Source of the DNA: Clostridiales bacterium
GTDB taxonomy: Bacteria > Bacillota > Clostridia > Oscillospirales > Oscillospiraceae
Reading direction: 5' to 3'
Length of the DNA: 11,236 nt
Assembly: GCA_021203685.1 (NCBI GenBank)
Contig: JAJQAS010000002.1
Coordinates: 1-11,236 of the forward strand
The notes beneath the pieces were generated by a model, which saw only the letters and a program-made list of their open reading frames with translations, made no database searches and had not been told where the DNA came from. The position numbers and the translations under genes are program-made. Shown here in pieces: positions 6,533 through 11,236 of this stretch (the first letter of the stretch is position 1; each line of letters opens with the position of its first letter).

Positions 6533-7885
6533 TTACATGGTCTTCTTCATCTCCGCGATCTCATCGTAGTACTTGGAGATGGGATAGATAGCCAGACAGA
6601 GAATGATAACGATGCAGGTGGCTGCGGGCAGGCCGAAGCGGATGATGTTGATGCCGAGCATGGCGGAGTCAGGCTGCTCCCCGATGGCGCCGGCCACATA
6701 ACCGGTGATGGCCAGGACGGCCAGGATGCCGGAGTTGGACAAGGTGCTGCCACACTTCTGGGCGAAGCCCTTGATGGCGGAGATGGTGGCGCTCAGGCTC
6801 ATCTTGTCCTTGAGCATGATGTAGTCGATGGTGTCGTTGACCAAGATGTTGATCATGGCCTGCTCCATCGCGCCAAAGGCGGTGGCGATGAAGGTCAGCA
6901 CATACAGCAGTACCAGACTGGTCTTGCCAAAGAAGAACAGGATGATATAGCAGACCATGGAGACGCCCTGGGAGAACTGGAACGCCTTGACCACAGAGCC
7001 CTTGAAGATCTTGAGCAGAATGCCCATCAGGAACATCATGGAGACGATGGCGCCCACAGAGACGGCCAGCATATAGGTGCTGATGAGGTCGGGACGTGCC
7101 CAGTAGTACATGATGTAGTAGACGGAGGAGCCGAACATCAGGCCGTAGCCCAGAGAGGACATCATCCACACGATGATGACGCTGAGCAGCTCCTTGTGCT
7201 TGATGAGGCGCTTCAGGTCCTCGCCCACGGAGCGCTTCTCCACGGGCATCAGATACCGCTCGGTGCTGGTCTTGAACAGGACCCAGTACATGATGCAGGT
7301 GAACACGCCGTAGATGAACATCAGGGGGACATAGCTGCCGCCAAAGAGGGCGATGAAGTTGGTGGTGAAGCTGGAGGCGATGGTGAAGGCAATGGCCATG
7401 CAGGTGCCGCCGGCCTGGATCAGACCGTTACGGGTGTTGTCGTCCTTGACATGGGCGGGGAGGATGGACTGCCAGGGCATGGTCAGGATGGTGTAGAGCA
7501 TACCCCACATGATGTAAAAGACTTCGGTGTAGACAATCTTCCCCATCATAGGCAGGTCGGGGTTGGCAAAGACCAGCATGGCCGCGGCGGTGAACAGCGG
7601 CGGGAAGAACAGGAAGTAGGGACGGTATCTGCCCCAACGGGATTTGGTGCGGTCTGCGATGGTACCCATGATGGGATCGTTGATGGCGTCCCACAGGGTG
7701 GCGATGAACAGCATGACGCTGGCTGCCGCAGCGGGGATGCCTACGGTGTCCGTCAGGAAGACGGAGAAGTAGGAGGAAATGGTGGCCGCGATGAGCATGG
7801 CGCCGCCCTGATAGGACAAGGCCCAGCTGACGCAAAACGCCTTACTCGGCTTTTCGGTTTTTGCGGCTGTGTTTGTGTCGTTCAT
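6533..7885 (-). CDS. GPH-family (MelB-like) sugar:cation symporter
   Basis: A 450-residue inner-membrane transporter of the glycoside-pentoside-hexuronide:cation symporter family, expected to import a glycoside or oligosaccharide with Na+ or H+. About twelve hydrophobic segments are visible. The family signature WDAINDPIMG at 65-74 carries D66 and D70, which match the cation-site aspartates of MelB, followed by the basic loop DRTKSRWGRYRPY (78-90). The second-half motif NDTIDY (350-355) precedes GFAQK, whose K377 corresponds to the conserved MelB lysine. The ATG at 7885 is preferred over an in-frame ATG 42 bases upstream because AAAGGAG lies nine bases before it. It converges on the AraC gene and shares an upstream motif with the rhamnosidase gene, which suggests co-regulated import of the enzyme's substrate. 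Family secure; substrate unproven. Confidence 0.93.
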   Translation of the reverse strand: MNDTNTAAKTEKPSKAFCVSWALSYQGGAMLIAATISSYFSVFLTDTVGIPAAAASVMLFIATLWDAINDPIMGTIADRTKSRWGRYRPYFLFFPPLFTAAAMLVFANPDLPMMGKIVYTEVFYIMWGMLYTILTMPWQSILPAHVKDDNTRNGLIQAGGTCMAIAFTIASSFTTNFIALFGGSYVPLMFIYGVFTCIMYWVLFKTSTERYLMPVEKRSVGEDLKRLIKHKELLSVIIVWMMSSLGYGLMFGSSVYYIMYYWARPDLISTYMLAVSVGAIVSMMFLMGILLKIFKGSVVKAFQFSQGVSMVCYIILFFFGKTSLVLLYVLTFIATAFGAMEQAMINILVNDTIDYIMLKDKMSLSATISAIKGFAQKCGSTLSNSGILAVLAITGYVAGAIGEQPDSAMLGINIIRFGLPAATCIVIILCLAIYPISKYYDEIAEMKKTM

Positions 7886-7949
7886 TTTCGAGAACTCCTT
7901 TCTCAACCCAGGTTTCTTTGTCGGCATTTCGACTTTTGCCGTTACAAAT

Positions 7950-7978
7950 ATGCTACCAGCAACGCCAACATTTCACAA
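7950..7978 (-). promoter_or_regulatory. Weak candidate promoter of the symporter gene
   Basis: On the minus strand TTGTGA (7978-7973) and TAGCAT (7955-7950) are separated by 17 bases, each matching four of six consensus positions. The leader would be about 58 bases. Both boxes are poor, as expected if an activator is needed. The shared motif at 8006-8018 would then be centred about 69 bases upstream of the start site. Confidence 0.3.
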
Positions 7979-8005
7979 TGTAGTTTTTTAATCAAGAGGC
8001 GATAT

Positions 8006-8028
8006 TTTTACGATGTTCCTACATGTTC
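8006..8028 (-). promoter_or_regulatory. Shared operator-like motif and direct repeat upstream of the symporter gene
   Basis: The plus strand reads TTTTACGATGTTC at 8006-8018, 12 of 13 identical to 5143-5155 upstream of the rhamnosidase. Its last six bases, ATGTTC, are repeated at 8023-8028, exactly ten bases on, so two half-sites would lie on one face of the helix as is usual for AraC-family proteins. The rest of 7886-8106 holds AT-rich leader sequence and no gene. The repeats are visible; function is inferred. Confidence 0.5.
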
Positions 8029-8108
8029 TTAAAAAATCCCTTTTCTCATCTGGCGCGGCTGTTTTGCCATCGGCGCGGCGGCGCGGTACTCCCTCCGGGA
8101 CAAACAGG

Positions 8109-8150
8109 AAAAAACGCCCGAACAGGGGCAGGTGGAGCCTCTGTTCGGGC
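8109..8150 (-). terminator. Rho-independent terminator of the small membrane protein gene
   Basis: GCCCGAACAGGGGC (8116-8129) pairs with GCCTCTGTTCGGGC (8137-8150), 14 pairs with one G-T, around a seven-base loop. On the minus strand the stem is followed by G and then six T (8114-8109). It lies 47 bases past the stop codon at 8197 and separates this gene from the symporter unit. Confidence 0.9.
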
Positions 8151-8196
8151 TTAGAAAAGGAACTGTTTTCTCACAACTGCGGAGGACGGCGAAGCG

Positions 8197-8643
8197 TCAC
8201 TCCTCTTTGTTACACAGGGCCATGGTCCCTTTCAGGAGGAAGGGGAAGATGATGCAGGCCACCACATAGGCAAACACCAGGGTGGTGGGCAGAGAACTGA
8301 CAAAGGCGATCAGCAGCACCGGCGTGAAGCCCATTTCGTAGAACATACATAAAAAGCTCATGGCCGCCGTCATGACCACCACAATGGCCAGCATCCGCAG
8401 GAAGTAGAACAGCGGGTGCTTTTCGTCCTTGAGGAAGAGGTGGGCAAAGCCGTTGCCCATCTTCACCAGCGGGATGTAGGAGCCAAGGACGAAGTTGATG
8501 GCGTAGGCCGGGACAAAACCCATGCAAAAGCTCTCGAAGGTCAGGTTGCCGTTCGTGAACTTGATGTAAAGGGTCAGCGCGGCTGCAAACGCAAAGGAAA
8601 ACAGCGTGTTAAAGACAATACCAAAGTCAGATTTTTTGAACAT
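8197..8643 (-). CDS. Small four-helix membrane protein of unknown function
   Basis: A 148-residue hydrophobic protein with about four membrane segments (roughly residues 8-28, 38-60, 77-102 and 107-137) and short charged loops (KDEKHP at 72-77). No catalytic motif is visible. The two halves each consist of two helices with a Gly- or Pro-containing second helix (GFVPAYAINFVLGSYIPL and SSLPTTLVFAYVVACIIFPF), suggesting an internal duplication. This is reminiscent of the DUF2798 type, but I cannot confirm that assignment. The ATG at 8643 is preferred over one 33 bases upstream because AAGGAGA lies about nine bases before it. The gene is followed by its own strong terminator and is separated from guaA by a terminator and about 330 non-coding bases, so it appears to be a single-gene unit. 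It is probably real, because the frame is coherent and the signals are good. Function unknown. Confidence 0.75.
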   Translation of the reverse strand: MFKKSDFGIVFNTLFSFAFAAALTLYIKFTNGNLTFESFCMGFVPAYAINFVLGSYIPLVKMGNGFAHLFLKDEKHPLFYFLRMLAIVVVMTAAMSFLCMFYEMGFTPVLLIAFVSSLPTTLVFAYVVACIIFPFLLKGTMALCNKEE

Positions 8644-8976
8644 AATGATTTTCTCCTTCCCTGTATGGGGCCTCATTGGGCGAATGCCGCTGGCGCGGGG
8701 CCCTGGTCAATGGTACGTTTCTCTTTATCATCCTTTTGTCGATAGTTTATAAAATATAAATGAAAAAAGCTACAGCGTTTTTTTTGCTGTCTCCGACATA
8801 TTTTTTGGAGGGTTTTCCAGCAAAGCAAAAAAATCCAAATAAATCAAAGCTTGCCTCACCATTTTGCCCTTCGGCATTGGCCGGACCGTGGAATGCACGA
8901 CAGCTGCGGGCTGAACCGCGATTCCGTTCGACAGCAGAAAGCGCAGAACCTGGCGGAACGCAGGGACGGATTGCAC
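8644..8976. other. About 330 bases without a recognisable gene
   Basis: This stretch separates the small membrane protein gene from the guaA terminator. It includes the membrane protein's leader and an AT-rich segment around 8740-8770. A small AT-rich hairpin lies at 8772-8790 (ACAGC/GCTGT), flanked by A and T runs that might act as a weak terminator on either strand. The part at about 8850-8970 has coding-like G+C and an open minus-strand frame of about 68 codons, but no ribosome binding site or recognised protein. It may be a gene remnant or simply intergenic. Confidence 0.5.
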
Positions 8977-9022
8977 AAAAAAAGCGCTGTCTGACTTGCT
9001 TGATGACAAATCAGATAGCGCT
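8977..9022 (-). terminator. Rho-independent terminator of guaA
   Basis: Arms 8983-8998 (AGCGCTGTCTGACTTG) and 9007-9022 (CAAATCAGATAGCGCT) form a 16-pair stem on the minus strand with two G-U pairs and an eight-base loop. A run of seven T follows directly. The hairpin begins about 100 bases past the guaA stop, leaving a rather long 3' untranslated tail (9023-9123). Confidence 0.9.
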
Positions 9023-9123
9023 CTTAAACTGTGAATCATGAAAAAATGTTGCCAAATCGTTGCCACGGAGGGGATCAGCACCGAAAAATCGTTGCTATTT
9101 CAGGCTTTTCCTGCCCTGCGAAA

Positions 9124-10665
9124 TCATTCCCACTCAATCGTCGCGGGCGGCTTCGACGTGATATCATACACCACCCGGTTGATGCCCTTGACCTCGTTGA
9201 CAATCCGCGTGGAGGCAGCGTCCAGCACCTCATAGGGGATTCTGGCCCAGTCCGCGGTCATAAAGTCGGTAGTGGTGACGCCACGCAGGGCCAGGGTGTA
9301 GTCGTAGGTGCGGCCATCGCCCATGACCCCCACCGAGCGCATATTAGTGAGCACGGCGAAATACTGGTTGATTTGGTACTCCCAGCCGCCTTTTGCGACC
9401 TCCTCCCGGAAGATAGCGTCCGCCTCCCGGAGGAGGTCGGCCTTTTCTTTGGTCACGTCGCCGATGATACGAATGCCCAGGCCGGGACCGGGGAAGGGCT
9501 GGCGCATGACCAGGTACTCCGGCAGGCCCAGCTCCCGGCCCAGCTGACGCACCTCGTCCTTAAAGAGCATCCGCAGCGGCTCGATGATCTCCTTGAAGTC
9601 CACATAGTCAGGCAGACCGCCCACGTTGTGGTGGCTCTTGATAACGGCGGCGTCGCCGGTGCCGGACTCGATGACATCTGGATAGATGGTGCCCTGCACC
9701 AGGTAGTCCACCGCGCCGATTTGCTTGCCCACCACTTCAAAGACCCGGATGAACTGCTCCCCGATGATTTTCCGCTTCTGCTCCGGGTCGCTGACCCCGG
9801 ACAGGGCGGTCAGGAACCGCTCCTCCTCGTTCATGCGGATCAGGTGGATGTTCCACTTTTCGAAGGCGCGCTCCACCTCATCGCCCTCATCTTTTCGCAT
9901 CAGTCCGTGGTCCACGAACACGCAGGTCAGCTGGTCCCCCACCGCCTCCGCCAGCAGAGCGGCAGCCACAGAGGAATCCACACCGCCGGACAGGGCCAAC
10001 AGCACCTTGCCGTCTCCCACCTTTTGGCGGATGGAGGCGATGGCGGTCTTGCAGTAGTCCCCCATGGTCCAGTCGCCCTTGGCGCGGCAGACCTCGTAGA
10101 GGAAATTGTGGAGCATATTCAGGCCGTTTTCCGTGTGGTTGACCTCCGGGTGGAACTGCACACCGTAGAACCCGCGTGCCTCGTCCGCAATGGCCACGTT
10201 GGGGCAGGCGGCGGAGTGGGCCACCAGCCGGAACCCTTCGGGCACCCGGGCCATGTAGTCGCCGTGACTCATCCAGGAAATGCCCGCCTCCGGCAGCCCC
10301 TGGAACAGCCTGCAGGAGGTGTCGTAGAAGGTCCCGGTCTTGCCATACTCCCGGGCGGAGTCGTCCACAGCGGGAGTGACCAGCCCGCCCAGGCTGTGGG
10401 CAATCAGCTGGCAGCCATAGCAGATGCCCAAAATGGGCACCCCCCAGGTGAAAATCTCCGGCGAAATGTGAGGGGAATCCTCTAGATAGACGCTGTTGGG
10501 GCCGCCGGTGAAGATGATGCCGATGGGGTTGGCGGCTTTCAGCTCCGCCAGGGGGGTGGTGTAGGGCTTTACCTCGCAGTAAACGCCGCACTCCCGCACC
10601 CGGCGGGCGATGAGCTGGTTATACTGTCCGCCAAAATCCAGAACGATGACGAGTTCGTGTTTCAT
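9124..10665 (-). CDS. guaA: GMP synthase (glutamine-hydrolysing)
   Basis: This 513-residue enzyme converts XMP to GMP in the cytoplasm, using ATP and ammonia released from glutamine; it is the last step of de novo guanine nucleotide synthesis. Its length matches Bacillus GuaA. The class I glutamine amidotransferase domain covers about residues 1-190, with nucleophile C82 in GICYGCQL and the H172/E174 pair in GVQFHPEV. The ATP pyrophosphatase domain follows with the PP-loop LSGGVDSS at 225-232, and the C-terminal dimerisation domain ends in TIEWE. The start at 10665 was chosen over a longer open frame because the amidotransferase domain begins immediately (MKHELVIVLDFGGQYNQLIARR), AAGGAAGG lies about nine bases upstream and the promoter lies inside the longer frame. 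It is transcribed alone from its own promoter to its own terminator and is unrelated in function to the sugar genes. Confidence 0.98.
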   Translation of the reverse strand: MKHELVIVLDFGGQYNQLIARRVRECGVYCEVKPYTTPLAELKAANPIGIIFTGGPNSVYLEDSPHISPEIFTWGVPILGICYGCQLIAHSLGGLVTPAVDDSAREYGKTGTFYDTSCRLFQGLPEAGISWMSHGDYMARVPEGFRLVAHSAACPNVAIADEARGFYGVQFHPEVNHTENGLNMLHNFLYEVCRAKGDWTMGDYCKTAIASIRQKVGDGKVLLALSGGVDSSVAAALLAEAVGDQLTCVFVDHGLMRKDEGDEVERAFEKWNIHLIRMNEEERFLTALSGVSDPEQKRKIIGEQFIRVFEVVGKQIGAVDYLVQGTIYPDVIESGTGDAAVIKSHHNVGGLPDYVDFKEIIEPLRMLFKDEVRQLGRELGLPEYLVMRQPFPGPGLGIRIIGDVTKEKADLLREADAIFREEVAKGGWEYQINQYFAVLTNMRSVGVMGDGRTYDYTLALRGVTTTDFMTADWARIPYEVLDAASTRIVNEVKGINRVVYDITSKPPATIEWE

Positions 10666-10728
10666 ATGTGTGAGCCTTCCTTCCTTGATCGGTGAAAAAG
10701 AGCGGGACACGCAAAAAATGATGGTGCT

Positions 10729-10757
10729 ATTGTATCGAATCCCGTTGGGATTGTCAA
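10729..10757 (-). promoter_or_regulatory. Promoter of guaA with palindrome in the spacer
   Basis: On the minus strand a perfect TTGACA (10757-10752) and TACAAT (10734-10729, one base off consensus) are separated by 17 bases. The start site would be near 10722 with a leader of about 57 bases, too short for a guanine riboswitch. The spacer contains the inverted repeat AATCCC-GTT-GGGATT (10738-10752), where a bound repressor would block RNA polymerase. The promoter call is strong; the operator role is inferred. Confidence 0.85.
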
Positions 10758-10879
10758 CTGGAAGGTCAGACGGAATTGCGCCACCGCCGCCCTCCGGTCT
10801 GTGAGGAAAACGCGCCGCTTGCAGTACAAAAACGACATCTATCCCTCCAAAAGCCGCCCATCTGTGCCATTGCACATTG

Positions 10880-11236
10880 TTAATTGCTGCAAACTGCCGC
10901 CGCCGTCCGCACCCCGTCCACGGCGGCGGAGACGATGCCCCCGGCGTAGCCGCAGCCCTCGCCGCAGGGGTACACCCCCCGGAGGGCGCACTGGCCGCTC
11001 TCGTCTCTGGGGACCTTCACCGGGGAGGAGGAGCGGGTCTCCACGCCGGTGAGCACTGCGTCCGGGTGGGCGAAGCCCCGCACCTTCCGGTTCAGCAGGG
11101 GCAGCGCCCCCCGCAGCGTCTCGGTGACGTAAGGGGGCAGACAGCCCTCCAGCGTGGTCCACTTCACGCCGGGGCGGTAGGTGGGTTCCACGGCTCCGCC
11201 GCGAATACTGGCCCGCTCTTCCAGGAAGTCCCCCAC
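10880..11236 (-). CDS. FAD-dependent protein (COG2509-like), C-terminal part (cut by window edge)
   Basis: The last 118 residues of a protein whose N-terminus lies beyond the right edge. The visible segment matches the C-terminal region of the NAD(P)/FAD-dependent dehydrogenase-like family: a Tyr-Arg-Pro-Gly element (TYRPGVKW), LLNRKVRGFAHPDAVLTGVETRSSSPVKV written here as two blocks (LLNRKVRGF and TGVETRSSSPVKV), then a GVYPCGEGCGYAGGIVSAA stretch, which in this fold forms the second FAD-contacting loop. It ends with TAA at 10882-10880. The GTG at the edge is almost certainly internal. The family is widespread in Bacillota but its substrate is not established. The gene is on the same strand as guaA and upstream of it, but guaA has its own promoter, and I saw no convincing terminator in the 120 bases between. 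Some read-through into guaA is therefore possible. Confidence 0.88.
   Translation of the reverse strand: MGDFLEERASIRGGAVEPTYRPGVKWTTLEGCLPPYVTETLRGALPLLNRKVRGFAHPDAVLTGVETRSSSPVKVPRDESGQCALRGVYPCGEGCGYAGGIVSAAVDGVRTAAAVCSN

Noticed and set aside
6479..8032. A 517-codon plus-strand frame antisense to the symporter gene
   Set aside because: The product is rich in Asp, Gly, His and Gln with no domain, overlaps a complete GPH transporter and begins inside a terminator region.
9031..10485. A 484-codon plus-strand frame antisense to guaA
   Set aside because: The guaA reading is a textbook full-length match. The antisense product has no family features.
10666..10728. A guanine riboswitch in the guaA leader
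   Set aside because: The leader is only about 57 bases and shows none of the three-stem purine aptamer core.
10666..10875. A 70-codon upstream extension of guaA
   Set aside because: The extension contains the consensus promoter, and the ribosome binding site and conserved GuaA N-terminus fit the start at 10665.
10778..10879. A terminator for the FAD-dependent gene
   Set aside because: Only short imperfect stems are visible, such as TGTGC-CATT-GCACA, with no T-run on the minus strand.

Overview
The window looks like chromosomal DNA of a GC-rich gut-type Bacillota, probably an Oscillospiraceae relative of Flavonifractor or Pseudoflavonifractor. That placement is inferred from high G+C coding sequence with strong third-position GC bias, AGGAGG-type ribosome binding sites, classic hairpin-plus-U-tract terminators and the protein types present. 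No database comparison was possible. Six of the eight genes are complete, and one is cut by each window edge.

Bases 1-8,030 hold a carbohydrate-use locus. On the minus strand, an alpha-L-rhamnosidase (GH78, 2270-5044) is followed by a GH3 beta-N-acetylhexosaminidase-type enzyme (387-2096) and the start of a metallo-beta-lactamase-fold hydrolase (1-267, running off the left edge). An AraC-family regulator (5278-6411) is divergent from the rhamnosidase and ends at a clear terminator. Converging on it is a GPH/MelB-type sugar:cation symporter (6533-7885). A nearly identical 13-nt motif lies upstream of both the rhamnosidase (5143-5155) and the symporter (8006-8018), in the same orientation relative to each gene. 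It is the best candidate for the AraC operator that couples uptake to hydrolysis. All the enzymes appear cytoplasmic, so the likely scheme is import of a rhamnose-containing glycoside or oligosaccharide followed by intracellular trimming.

Bases 8,107-9,022 hold a small four-helix membrane protein gene (8197-8643) with its own terminator, then about 330 bases with no recognisable gene. Bases 9,022-10,757 are the monocistronic guaA (GMP synthetase) unit, with an excellent sigma-A promoter and a strong terminator. The right edge holds the C-terminal part of a COG2509-like FAD-dependent protein.

I found no phage, transposon, CRISPR, tRNA or defence genes. The most unusual non-coding items are the shared operator-like motif, a heptamer-based inverted repeat between the two glycosidase genes, and palindromes placed within or over the guaA and araC promoters.
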